In this document: piece after piece, positions 47,260 to 55,703 of the stretch
Position numbering within the stretch: position 1 is the first letter of the stretch
How the letters are laid out: each line of letters opens with the position of its first letter
Source: Mycolicibacterium hodleri
GTDB lineage: Bacteria; Actinomycetota; Actinomycetes; Mycobacteriales; Mycobacteriaceae
Assembly: GCF_025822245.1 (NCBI RefSeq)
Contig: NZ_JACKTL010000059.1
Location: 1 to 64,000 of the forward strand
Direction of reading: 5' to 3'
Length of the DNA stretch: 64,000 bases
The notes under the pieces: model-generated
Told to the model about the DNA's origin: nothing
What the model saw: the letters and a program-made list of their open reading frames with translations, nothing else
The model's database searches: none
Position numbers and translations under genes: made by a program

Positions 47260-48963
47260 GTGACGACTGCGCACTCATCGACGATTCCCACCGGCTTGCC
47301 CGTATGCGACACCACCGTCGACCTGTTGGTCGTCGGCACGGGCACCGGAATGGCGGCCGCGTTGGCTGCCCGTGAACGTGGCATGTCCGTCTTGATCGTC
47401 GAGAAGTCCTCTGTCGTCGGCGGATCCACGGCGCGATCGGGGGGCGCGCTGTGGTTGCCCGCAAGTCCGGTGCTGGCGGAGGCGGGAGCGGGCGACGACA
47501 CCTCTCGTGCCCAGACCTATCTCGAGTCGGTCGTGGCAGGCACCACCTCTGCGGCGCGGGCGACTGCGTTCCTCGAGAACGTGGCGCCGACGGTGCAGAT
47601 GTTGCGACGAATGACACCCATGCGGCTGTTCTGGGCCAAGGACTATTCGGACTACCACTCCGAGGAGCCGGGTGGGTCAGCTGCCGGACGGACGTGTGAA
47701 TGCCGGCCGTTGGACACCTCGATCCTCGGCGAGTATCGCTCCCGGTTACGTCCTGGGGTCATGAAGGTCTCGGTGCCCATGCCGACGACCGGCGCGGACT
47801 ACCGCTGGCTGAACCTGATGGCACGGGTGCCCCGTAAGGGCCTGCCCCTCATCGCCAAGCGGCTGGCGCAGGGAGTCGGCGGACTGCTGCTCGGCAGACG
47901 CTACGTGGCGGGCGGCCAAGCATTGGCGGCCGCCTTGTTCTCCGGAATGCTCAAGGCTGGCATACCCATCTGGACGGACACGACGTTGACTCGGTTGATC
48001 GTCGAGGACGGTCGAGTCGTCGGCGCGGTGGTCGAGCAGGGCGGACAGGACTACACGATCACTGCTTCCCGAGGTGTCGTGCTGGCGGCGGGCGGGTTCG
48101 ACCACAGCATGGAGATGCGGTGGAAGTTCCAGTCCGAAGCACTTGAGTCGCACGCCAGCCTGGGTGCCGACACCAACACTGGCGACGCCATCCGTCTCGG
48201 TCAGGACGTCGGTGCGGCCATCGACCTCATGGAGCAGTCCTGGTGGTTCCCCGCGGTGGCACCGCTTCCGGGTGGTGCGCCGGCGGTGATGCTGGCGGAA
48301 CGCTCGCTGCCTGGATCCTTCATCGTCGACCAATGCGGAGACCGCTTCACCAACGAGTCCGCCGACTACATGTCGTTCGGACAGCGGGTCCTGGATCGAG
48401 AACACGGCGGCAACCCCGTCGAAACCATGTGGATCGTCTTCGACCAGCAATACCGGAACAGTTACGTCTTTGCCGCAGAACTCTTCCCGCGGATGCCGAT
48501 ACCCCAGAGCTGGTACGACGCGGGCATCGCCCACAGGTCCGACGACTTGGGGGACTTGGCCGAGGCCATCGGGGTGCCGCGAGACCGATTCCTGCACAAC
48601 GTGTCCCGTTTCAACGGTGGTGCCAGCGTCGGCGACGATCCCGACTTTCACCGGGGGCGCAGCGCCTATGACCGCTACTACGGCGATCCCACCATCACTC
48701 CGAACCCGAACCTGCGTCCGTTGATCAAGGGTCCGTTCTACGCGGTGAAGATGATCCTCAGCGACCTGGGCACCTGCGGCGGCCTTCGGGTCGACGATCG
48801 GGCACGGGTGCTGCGCGAGGACGGTGGCGTGATCGACGGCCTCTACGCCCTGGGCAACACCGCGGCCAACGCCTTCGGCGCGAGCTACCCGGGTGCAGGC
48901 GCCACGATCGCGCAGGGTCTGGTCTACGGCTACATCGTCGCCGAGACCGCGGCCCACTCCTAG
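47260..48963 (+). CDS. kstD: 3-ketosteroid Delta1-dehydrogenase (KstD)
   Basis: A 567-residue FAD enzyme. The N-terminal dinucleotide fold is LLVVGTGTGMAAALAAR, the FAD loop is GGSTARSGGALWLP, and the C-terminal substrate segment has GLYALGNTAANAFGASYPGAGAT, where Tyr/Gly residues serve in Delta1-dehydrogenation. It removes hydrogens from C1-C2 of 3-ketosteroids. GTG 47260 lies seven bases after TAGGTT, so the messenger is probably leaderless. It is divergent from kshA and its stop overlaps the convergent PadR gene by four bases. No KstR-like palindrome is seen in the promoter gap. Confidence 0.9.
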   Translation: MTTAHSSTIPTGLPVCDTTVDLLVVGTGTGMAAALAARERGMSVLIVEKSSVVGGSTARSGGALWLPASPVLAEAGAGDDTSRAQTYLESVVAGTTSAARATAFLENVAPTVQMLRRMTPMRLFWAKDYSDYHSEEPGGSAAGRTCECRPLDTSILGEYRSRLRPGVMKVSVPMPTTGADYRWLNLMARVPRKGLPLIAKRLAQGVGGLLLGRRYVAGGQALAAALFSGMLKAGIPIWTDTTLTRLIVEDGRVVGAVVEQGGQDYTITASRGVVLAAGGFDHSMEMRWKFQSEALESHASLGADTNTGDAIRLGQDVGAAIDLMEQSWWFPAVAPLPGGAPAVMLAERSLPGSFIVDQCGDRFTNESADYMSFGQRVLDREHGGNPVETMWIVFDQQYRNSYVFAAELFPRMPIPQSWYDAGIAHRSDDLGDLAEAIGVPRDRFLHNVSRFNGGASVGDDPDFHRGRSAYDRYYGDPTITPNPNLRPLIKGPFYAVKMILSDLGTCGGLRVDDRARVLREDGGVIDGLYALGNTAANAFGASYPGAGATIAQGLVYGYIVAETAAHS

Positions 48964-49634
48964 GACGAGTCGCCCTCCTCGGAGACCACCTGCTGTTCGA
49001 CCTCGCGCCAGTACTTGGGCCCGGGACCGGGTACGCCCAAGGCTGCGCCCGAACGCGTGTACGCCGCTTCGGCGTCGTCGAGGTCCCCGATCATCTGCAG
49101 GGCGAGTTCGCGCTCGCTCGCGTAGTACCGGGCCGCCCACTGCAGGGCGAGGCGGGGGTAGGCCCAGGCATCGAGGGTTTCGGCGCCATGAGCATCACGA
49201 GTGGCCTCGCGCTGCATGCGCTCGGCGAATTCGACGTGCTCCTGCAGCAGTTCCTTGAGCTTCGTCGCGCCCGCCAAATGGCCGAACGCCACCCGGAGCA
49301 GGACGCTGTGCTTGAGCATCGGCGGGTCGGCGGGGCTGTCGTTGGCCCAGCGCGTGACCGCTTCCAGGCCCGCGGGGGTGATCTTGTACAAGCGGCGACT
49401 GCGGGCGCCGTTGTCGTGGTCAAGGCGTGAGGTGACCAGCCCGAGCTTCTCGAGTTTCTTCAGCTCGGTGTAGATCTGACTGAACGACGGGCTCCAATAG
49501 AAGTACCGAATGCTCCACTCGGTCACCTTCTTGACGTCGTAGCCGGAGAGCTCGTCCTCGTAGGACAGGATCGCCAGGATCGCCCAGCTGGTCGCGGCAA
49601 GAGTCGATTTCGCCGCGGTCTCGTCACCCTCCAT
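48960..49634 (-). CDS. PadR-family regulator
   Basis: A 224-residue regulator with an N-terminal winged helix (SWAILAILSYEDELSGYDVK, then FSQIYTELKKLEKLGLV) and a C-terminal helical Vir-type domain, the long form of PadR. Such proteins repress phenolic-acid and detox genes on inducer binding. It is tail-overlapping with kstD and divergent from the flavin reductase gene, so that operon is the likeliest target. Inducer unknown. Confidence 0.85.
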   Translation of the reverse strand: MEGDETAAKSTLAATSWAILAILSYEDELSGYDVKKVTEWSIRYFYWSPSFSQIYTELKKLEKLGLVTSRLDHDNGARSRRLYKITPAGLEAVTRWANDSPADPPMLKHSVLLRVAFGHLAGATKLKELLQEHVEFAERMQREATRDAHGAETLDAWAYPRLALQWAARYYASERELALQMIGDLDDAEAAYTRSGAALGVPGPGPKYWREVEQQVVSEEGDSS

Positions 49635-49757
49635 TGCCGAAGACTAGCAACCTCACAGCCTGGCGACCTCGCGTCGACCGGTGGTCGGGAGAGGACGTTG
49701 CGTCGGTGGCGGGCGTCGGAGATGGTGGCGACCAGAGCCGACAGTGACGGAGTTTCG

Positions 49758-50282
49758 ATGAGTACTTCCCAGCACGAGCAGTCCGATGCCCGGGTGATCA
49801 GCCCACCGGACCCAGCGACGATGCGCGCCGTGCTCGGCCACTTCTGCACGGGCGTGGCCGTCATCACCGGGCGCGACGGCACCCGTCCGCATGGCTTCGC
49901 GTGCCAATCGGTGACATCGGTGTCGCTGGACCCCCCATACGTGTCGTTCTGCCCAGCGCACACCTCGTCGAGCTGGCCCAAGATCCGAACTGGGGGTGCG
50001 GTGTGCATCAACGTCCTCGCCGTCGACCAGCGGTCGATCTGTGCCAGGTTCGCCACGTCGGGTGCGGACAAGTTCGCCGACGTGTCGTGGGCGGCGGGGG
50101 ACAACGGCTGCCCCGTTCTCGACGGAGCGTTGGCGTCGATCGAGGCGGACGTCGAATTCGAGCACCTGGCAGGCGATCACAGCATCGTCGTCGCCCGGGT
50201 CACCGGCCTGCACGCGCACGCCGACCGGCACCCGCTGCTGTTCTACCGCGGCGGCTACGGTGGCATCACCGTTCATGGATGA
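49758..50282 (+). CDS. Flavin reductase (HsaB-like)
   Basis: A 174-residue flavin reductase-domain protein: FCTGVAVITGRDGTRPHG with FACQSVTSVSLDPP, then VNVLAVDQ-like INVLAVDQ and a late HPLLFYRGGYGG. It matches HsaB-type reductases that supply FMNH2 or FADH2 to two-component monooxygenases such as HsaA in steroid degradation. ATG 49758 follows GGAG. Its oxygenase partner is not in the window. It overlaps the next gene by eight bases. Confidence 0.85.
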   Translation: MSTSQHEQSDARVISPPDPATMRAVLGHFCTGVAVITGRDGTRPHGFACQSVTSVSLDPPYVSFCPAHTSSSWPKIRTGGAVCINVLAVDQRSICARFATSGADKFADVSWAAGDNGCPVLDGALASIEADVEFEHLAGDHSIVVARVTGLHAHADRHPLLFYRGGYGGITVHG

Positions 50283-50880
50283 TCCGGATCCCTTGGCTGC
50301 GGCGTACGAGCCGTTGACCGTCGCCGTGCGCCGGCTCATCGACCTCACCATCCGGACGGAGGTCGACGCCGCGGCGGTGCTCGACGCGACGCATCTCGTG
50401 GAGGAGGCGAGCGATCGGCTCGGGACGGCCCTCGTGCCCGGCTCGTTCGGAGTACGAACGGCACCCGACGGTCGGGTGGGCGCGCTCGGCAACGTCGTGA
50501 TCGGCACCCGGAATCCCGTCGCGCCGCCACTGGTCGTCCATCACGAAGCCGAGGGTCGAGTGTGGTCGGAGTTCGTCCTCGGTGCGCAGTACGAGGGTCC
50601 GGCAGGGCACGTGCACGGCGGTATCTGCGCGCTCGTGTTGGATCACCTCCTCGGAGCTACCGCCCACCAACCGGGTCGGCCCGCGGTGACCGGCACCCTG
50701 ACTTTGCGGTACGTGAGGGGCACGCGGTTGGGCCCGCTGCGCGCAGAGGCGTGGGTGGACCGCGTCGAGGGCGTGAAGACCTTCGCGGTGGGGGAGATCG
50801 GCGACGGGAACGGTCCCACGGTGCACGCTCACGGCGTGTTCATCCATCCGAAGGCGTCACCACCTGGGACCTCGGACTAG
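50275..50880 (+). CDS. Hotdog-fold thioesterase (PaaI-like)
   Basis: A 201-residue protein with a hotdog domain in its second half: GPAGHVHGGICALVLDHLLG (helix with Asp) and TGTLTLRYVRGTRLGPLRAE. The pattern fits PaaI/4HBT thioesterases that free CoA from acyl-CoA. The N-terminal 70 residues are an added helical region. ATG 50275 overlaps the flavin reductase stop. Its 3' end overlaps the convergent SnoaL-like gene by four bases. Confidence 0.75.
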   Translation: MDDPDPLAAAYEPLTVAVRRLIDLTIRTEVDAAAVLDATHLVEEASDRLGTALVPGSFGVRTAPDGRVGALGNVVIGTRNPVAPPLVVHHEAEGRVWSEFVLGAQYEGPAGHVHGGICALVLDHLLGATAHQPGRPAVTGTLTLRYVRGTRLGPLRAEAWVDRVEGVKTFAVGEIGDGNGPTVHAHGVFIHPKASPPGTSD

Positions 50881-51341
50881 CTCGGAGCCGTCATGGCCAG
50901 AATGCCGGGGTCCCCGGTGTTCGTTGCCCATGTCGCATCGCGCCGCACGATGCGCCAACCCTCGGCGCGTCGTTCCCAGCGGTCGGTGTACTCACCGCTG
51001 GAGTCGAACACCGGACCGACGAAATCGCCGGTGCGCTGATGGCGGGCCTGGACGTAGGCGCGGCTGGTCGCACGATCACCGTCGACGTCCACCAGGACGC
51101 TGCCGATCAGATGCTGGGTGCCACCACACTTTTCGAGGTGACGGCGCAGCAGCTCCCGTAACGTCTCGATGCCGTGCGCGTCCTCGCCCGTCCCGTAGTC
51201 GAAGGTGACGTCGTCGGCGAACACCTCGCCCAGGTCGTCGAAACGCTTGGCATCCGCGATGCGGGCGAAGCGGGACAGCGCCCGGTGGATGTCGCGTTCG
51301 TCCAACAGCTGGGCGAGCCCGACGGGCACCTCGCCGACCAT
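50877..51341 (-). CDS. SnoaL/NTF2-like protein
   Basis: A 154-residue NTF2-fold protein: ERDIHRALSRFARIADAKRF, VFADDVTFDYGTGED, HLIGSVLVDVDGDRATSRAY and WRIVRRDATWATNT. NTF2-like proteins include steroid isomerases and dehydratases; catalytic residues cannot be fixed here. Overlap ATGA with the SDR gene fixes its start at 51341. Confidence 0.75.
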   Translation of the reverse strand: MVGEVPVGLAQLLDERDIHRALSRFARIADAKRFDDLGEVFADDVTFDYGTGEDAHGIETLRELLRRHLEKCGGTQHLIGSVLVDVDGDRATSRAYVQARHQRTGDFVGPVFDSSGEYTDRWERRAEGWRIVRRDATWATNTGDPGILAMTAPS

Positions 51342-52123
51342 CAGGCGTGCGCGCCGCCGTCGACCCGGATCTCCGTGCCGGTGATGAACCGACCGTCGTC
51401 GGAGGCCACCATGGCGACCACCGCTGCCACCGCAGCGGGTTCGCCGAGCACGCCGCCATCGGCCGCGGTCAGGAGAGGAGTCTGCTTGCCCCACAAGCCG
51501 ATGTCGTATCCCTCGGGCATCTTGTCGAGGGTGCTCATTGCCAAAGACGTTGCCACTCCGCCTGGTTGGACGTTGACGGCACGAAGGCCCTGCTTGGAGT
51601 ACTCCAGTGCCAGCGCGTGGGTGAACGCCAGCACCCCGCCCTTGCTCGCGGCGTACGCCGACATGTAGGGGTGGGCGAAGGATGCAGCGGTGGAGGTGAA
51701 GTTGACCACCACGCCGTGCCCCGAGTCGAGAAGGGCGGGCAGTGCCCGCCGGGTCATCAGGAACGTCCCCGTCAGGTTGATGGCCAGGGTGTCGTTCCAG
51801 TCCGACAGCGTGTGTTCGTGGGTGTGCGCGCACCGCTGGATGGCCGCGGCGTTGATGAGGACGTCGAGGCCGCCGAGGTCGGCCACCGCCGCGTCGACGG
51901 CCTCGGCCACCGCGGCCTCGGAGGACACGTCGAGGACTGCGGTGGTGAGCCGCTTGCCCGTGCCGGCCTCGTCGGCGGCGGCCGCCGTCGAGGCCAGCCC
52001 GCTTTCGGACACGTCGCACGCCACCACCGTGCCGTCCTCGTCGAGGAGCCGCGCCACGGTCGCCGCGCCGATCCCCGAGCCTGCGCCGGTGACGATGATC
52101 TTGCGGTCGGTGAAACGCTGCAT
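51341..52123 (-). CDS. Short-chain dehydrogenase (SDR)
   Basis: A 260-residue classical SDR: NAD(P) motif TGAGSGIG near 12-19, NAA motif LINAAAIQ near 88, and catalytic YAASK (Tyr 154, Lys 158) with Ser in NFTSTAAS. It oxidises or reduces a hydroxyl/ketone on the pathway substrate. It follows the PhyH-like gene after 17 bases and overlaps the SnoaL-like gene, so the three are one operon. Confidence 0.88.
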   Translation of the reverse strand: MQRFTDRKIIVTGAGSGIGAATVARLLDEDGTVVACDVSESGLASTAAAADEAGTGKRLTTAVLDVSSEAAVAEAVDAAVADLGGLDVLINAAAIQRCAHTHEHTLSDWNDTLAINLTGTFLMTRRALPALLDSGHGVVVNFTSTAASFAHPYMSAYAASKGGVLAFTHALALEYSKQGLRAVNVQPGGVATSLAMSTLDKMPEGYDIGLWGKQTPLLTAADGGVLGEPAAVAAVVAMVASDDGRFITGTEIRVDGGAHA

Positions 52124-52140
52124 GTGTCAGTCCTCTCGGG

Positions 52141-53217
52141 TCAAGCCAGCTGGAATGCGCTGAGTGGTGCTTCCTGCGGGTACGTCGTAGGTCCGCCGAG
52201 GTCATACGCCGAGTTCAGGGCGCCGATGAACTCCGGGTCGTGCAATGGTGCGCTGGGGATGTCGAGCTTCGTGCCGGTCTTGGCCAGGTTGTCGACGAGC
52301 ATGTCGATCGCCTTGTCGATGGTCAGGTCGTCTGACGCGTCCATGTTCTTCTTCAGTTCGTCGTAGTCGGAGAACACCTCGGCCGACCAGTGCACCAGGA
52401 AGCGCAGATCGTCGGTGTGGTGCCGAGCGATCACCTCGTCGCCGTTTCGCAGCACCCAACCGTCGCGATCGGCCGGGTCGCCGGCGAAGACGGTGTCGAA
52501 GGCCAAACCTGCTGGAACCTGTTGCTCCACTGGACCGTTGGCCTCACCGCGGTGAACCATCATCTCGTTCTGCACTACGACCCCGCGGTTGTAGACCGGG
52601 GGCACCAGGCGCCGAGGCTCCTTGAGGGGCCCCTCGGGCCAGTAGGTGAAGCCACTACCCTCGTCATGGGAGAACCACGTGATGACCTGAGCCATCTTGA
52701 TCAGGTAGTCGGTGAACAGACCCGACTTGCCCATGACACTGCACAACCAGGTGGGGGCGTTCTCGTGGCGCACCCCACGGAAACTCGGCGAATCCAGGTG
52801 GCCGGGATCGCGATTGGCACACGGTCCGTTGATGTTGAACAACATCATTTCGGGCTTGGCGTATTCGGCACCCCAGTAGGACTTCGCCATCTCCAGGAAT
52901 TGCTCGTTGTAGAACACGTCGTGCAGCTCGGGGTAGAGCACCGTGCCGTAGTTGGCGAGATAGCCCCGGAAGGTGGGTGTCAGGAACAGGTCGAGCGACG
53001 GCGTGAAGCCCTCGGGAAACGCCCCACTCATGGTGGCCATCAACTCATCTGCCGAGGCAAAGTGCTGGGCGATGATCAGATTCCACGGGCCATCCTTGCG
53101 CACCACGTCGAGGAGTCGCTGGCGCTGATCGTCGGTGTACACGGCGTCGATCTCCCGCGGCGCCGCCGCCGGACGCAGCACGTTGGACAGTTCCATCCGG
53201 CGTTCGTCGGTGAGCAT
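52141..53217 (-). CDS. Putative Fe(II)/2-oxoglutarate-type oxygenase or other unassigned enzyme
   Basis: A 358-residue soluble protein that I do not recognise as a known family. An HxD (GHLDSPSF, His 140 and Asp 142) and a distal His in VHRGEAN (His 222) are arranged like the iron ligands of phytanoyl-CoA-type oxygenases, with an Arg/Asn nearby. Other marks are WFSHDEGSGFTYWPEG and FDTVFAGDP. ATG 53217 follows AAAGGAG. It is the first gene of a three-gene operon with an SDR and a SnoaL-like protein. The oxygenase idea rests only on the ligand pattern. Confidence 0.5.
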   Translation of the reverse strand: MLTDERRMELSNVLRPAAAPREIDAVYTDDQRQRLLDVVRKDGPWNLIIAQHFASADELMATMSGAFPEGFTPSLDLFLTPTFRGYLANYGTVLYPELHDVFYNEQFLEMAKSYWGAEYAKPEMMLFNINGPCANRDPGHLDSPSFRGVRHENAPTWLCSVMGKSGLFTDYLIKMAQVITWFSHDEGSGFTYWPEGPLKEPRRLVPPVYNRGVVVQNEMMVHRGEANGPVEQQVPAGLAFDTVFAGDPADRDGWVLRNGDEVIARHHTDDLRFLVHWSAEVFSDYDELKKNMDASDDLTIDKAIDMLVDNLAKTGTKLDIPSAPLHDPEFIGALNSAYDLGGPTTYPQEAPLSAFQLA

Positions 53218-53229
53218 GTCGTCTCCTTT

Positions 53230-53261
53230 AGTCGTTCTGTTGAGCGCAGTCGTTCAGTTGA
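53230..53261 (-). promoter_or_regulatory. 14-base direct repeat before the 53.2-kb operon
   Basis: AGTCGTTCTGTTGA (53230-53243) and AGTCGTTCAGTTGA (53248-53261) differ by one base and repeat with an 18-base period, 13 bases before the ATG of the putative oxygenase gene. They look like paired sites for an activator or repressor. Confidence 0.5.
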
Positions 53262-53340
53262 AAGCGATTGTGAGCCAGAACTCGTGACGCCAGCGTCGGG
53301 CTGTCCGGTGGCTGGGAGGTCTATCTGCGCAACGACGTCG

Positions 53341-54285
53341 TCAAAACTCGAGCTGGTGGGCAAACTTCGCCCGTAACAGGGCACCGGTCTCCGCGATGGC
53401 CAGCCGGCCGCGTGCGGTGGCATCCGCGCGCATCAGGAAGCCGTGATACACACCGGGATAACGGGTCAGCGTGGTCTGCACGCCGGCGTCCCGGAGGCGC
53501 GCGGCAAACCGCTCGCCCCAATCCCGGATCGGGTCGCAGCCTGCGGTCAGCAATATCGTCTGCGGCAGATTGGACAGGTCAGCCGCGTAGGCGGGAACGC
53601 GGTAGGCGTCGTGTGGTGCTCCAGCCCCACCGTCGGCGAGGTCGTGCATGTAGTTGATGTCGTCCAGCGAGAGGAACGGGGCGTCGGGCTGGCTGGTGAT
53701 CGACGATGTGGCCATGTCGCGGTCGAGCCCCGGGTACATCAGCACCTGCGCGAAGATGGCGGGTCCGCGGCGGTCGCGGGCGGCCAAGGCCACTGCGGCA
53801 GCCAGTGATCCGCCTGCGCTATCCCCTGCGACCGCCACCCGGGACCGGTCGAGGTGGAGCTGCTCGGCGTTGTCGGCGACCCACGCCGTCGCGGCGTAGG
53901 CGTCATCGAATTGAGCCGGGGGCGGATTCTCCGGAGCCAGGCGGTAGTCGACCGACACCACCGTCGAGTCGCTGGCGACGGCGAGCATCCTGGCCAGGGG
54001 TTCGAAGGAATGGTTGGAGCCCAGCACCATCCCGCCGCCGTGGAAGTAGACGACGACCGGACCGTTCTCGGCACGGCTGGGACGATAGATGCGCAGCCCG
54101 ATGTCACCGGAGACGCCTGGGATGGAACGGTCGTCGACGGCGACCATGGGTGGCATGTCGTCGGGCAGAGGCGCCGATTCGAGGCCGTGTCTGACCTCTG
54201 CCAGACCTCGTTGACGCATCGGCGGCACGACGCCGAACGCTGCGACTCGGGCCGCTGCGTCGGGATCTAGCGAGGACGCGGTCAC
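53341..54285 (-). CDS. Alpha/beta-hydrolase, HSL-type esterase
   Basis: A 314-residue esterase of the hormone-sensitive lipase group: oxyanion motif HGGGMVLGS near 80, nucleophile elbow GDSAGGS near 153 (Ser), the catalytic Asp in AGCDPIRD and His in YHGFLMR near 286. It could hydrolyse steroid or lactone esters. GTG 54285 starts two bases after the upstream gene's stop, so it belongs to the large operon. Confidence 0.85.
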   Translation of the reverse strand: MTASSLDPDAAARVAAFGVVPPMRQRGLAEVRHGLESAPLPDDMPPMVAVDDRSIPGVSGDIGLRIYRPSRAENGPVVVYFHGGGMVLGSNHSFEPLARMLAVASDSTVVSVDYRLAPENPPPAQFDDAYAATAWVADNAEQLHLDRSRVAVAGDSAGGSLAAAVALAARDRRGPAIFAQVLMYPGLDRDMATSSITSQPDAPFLSLDDINYMHDLADGGAGAPHDAYRVPAYAADLSNLPQTILLTAGCDPIRDWGERFAARLRDAGVQTTLTRYPGVYHGFLMRADATARGRLAIAETGALLRAKFAHQLEF

Positions 54286-54287
54286 CG

Positions 54288-55151
54288 TCAGTGCTCGGCC
54301 GGTTCGAAGCGCTTCTTGGTGCGCAGGATCGGGGGACGTTGCGTCGCAAGCGTGGTGGCCCGCTCGGTCATGGCGGAACCGACGTACTCGGGTTGGGTCA
54401 ACAGGTAGAAGCGGTTCGCGGCGGCTTGTTCGAAGACCACCTCGGCGGCGGCGATCGGGTCCATCGCCTCGGCCTTGATGTCCAGCATGGCGGTCCGTTG
54501 TGATTCTGCGGCCGCGACGTCACCGTCGCTGACGCCGCCGGCGGATTCGAAGATGTTGGACACCACTGCGCCAGGAAGCACCGCTTGAACGTGGACGTGG
54601 TGATCGTGGCCGGCCAGTTCCACCTCGAGGCGAAGACACTCGGTCAGCGCGAGGACTGCATGCTTGCTCATGATGTAGGGCGCCTGCAGTGGGACGACGG
54701 CTACGCCGCCGATCGAGGAGAGATTCCAGACCCACGACTGCTCAGGGCTTTTCAGCATCATGGGCAGGAACGCCCGTACACCGTGAAACACGCCGTTGAT
54801 GTTGACGTCCACGACGCGGTTCCAGTTGGCCAGCGGGGTATCCCACAGATATCCGAACTGCTCGACGCCGGCGTTGTTGACCAGCAGCCGCACGTTGCCG
54901 ACGTCGCGGTGGGTGCGCTCGGCCAGGTCCGTCACCGCCTCGGGATCCCGCACATCGCAGCCGTGCGCGTGCGCCGACCCTCCGGCAGCGACGAGTTCGT
55001 CGCGCAGGCGGGCCGCCGCGTCCGCATCGACGTCTGCGATGACCACGGTCATGCCGAGCCGCGAGGCGTGGCGGGCCAAGCCCGCGCCGATGCCGGCACC
55101 GGCTCCGGTGATGACGGCTACTCCGCCGCTGAAGACGTCGCGTGCACCCAT
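54288..55151 (-). CDS. Short-chain dehydrogenase (SDR)
   Basis: A 287-residue classical SDR with GAGAGIGAG near 15, NNAGVEQFG near 90, and catalytic YIMSKHA (Tyr and Lys). The C-terminus is extended by about 30 residues (TQRPPILRTKKRFEP). ATG 55151. It stands between esterase and SnoaL-like genes with gaps of 2 and 4 bases, so all are co-transcribed. Confidence 0.85.
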   Translation of the reverse strand: MGARDVFSGGVAVITGAGAGIGAGLARHASRLGMTVVIADVDADAAARLRDELVAAGGSAHAHGCDVRDPEAVTDLAERTHRDVGNVRLLVNNAGVEQFGYLWDTPLANWNRVVDVNINGVFHGVRAFLPMMLKSPEQSWVWNLSSIGGVAVVPLQAPYIMSKHAVLALTECLRLEVELAGHDHHVHVQAVLPGAVVSNIFESAGGVSDGDVAAAESQRTAMLDIKAEAMDPIAAAEVVFEQAAANRFYLLTQPEYVGSAMTERATTLATQRPPILRTKKRFEPAEH

Positions 55152-55155
55152 GGGG

Positions 55156-55641
55156 CTACGGGGTCGCCGCTGCAGTGGCACCGGCGCTGTACTGGGCGAA
55201 GGGCACCGAATCCTCCGCATCGAGTACGACGTACAACGACGTCAACGTCAATCCGTCCGAACCGCGGCGGATTCCGGCGTCGACGACGCCGCTGGACACG
55301 TCGAACGGCACCGAGTTGGTGATTTGGTTGACGTAGAGGTAGAAGCGGACCCGGGTGACGTCGCCGTCGGTGCCGGTGCGAAAGACGTTCGTGGTGTGGT
55401 GACGCAGGGGGTAGGGGTTCTCGTTGCGGTGCTCGGTCAGCCAGGCCAACGTCTCAGGGCCACCGTCGAGTTCGGCGGCGAGCAGATGCTCGAATGCGCA
55501 GTTGCCGGAGTCGGATCGGCTGACGTAGGTCATGTCGTCGGCGATGCGGGTGGCCAGCTCGGCGAAGTGGCCCTGGTCGTAGTGGAACCAGAATTCGGCG
55601 AGGAACTCCTGGACCTCGGACAGCGTGATCTCGTTGCTCAT
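55156..55641 (-). CDS. SnoaL/NTF2-like protein
   Basis: A 161-residue NTF2-fold protein: VQEFLAEFWFHYDQGHFAEL, DDMTYVSRSDSG, VFRTGTDGDVTRVRFYLYV. It is a second such protein of the cluster and differs from the one at 50877. Role may be isomerase, dehydratase or binding; no catalytic residue can be fixed. ATG 55641. Confidence 0.7.
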   Translation of the reverse strand: MSNEITLSEVQEFLAEFWFHYDQGHFAELATRIADDMTYVSRSDSGNCAFEHLLAAELDGGPETLAWLTEHRNENPYPLRHHTTNVFRTGTDGDVTRVRFYLYVNQITNSVPFDVSSGVVDAGIRRGSDGLTLTSLYVVLDAEDSVPFAQYSAGATAAATP

Positions 55642-55703
55642 GGGGACGAGTCAACGCGACCGAGCCGACGGTGCCACCGCCGATGCCCGATCAGTGGAAC
55701 ATC

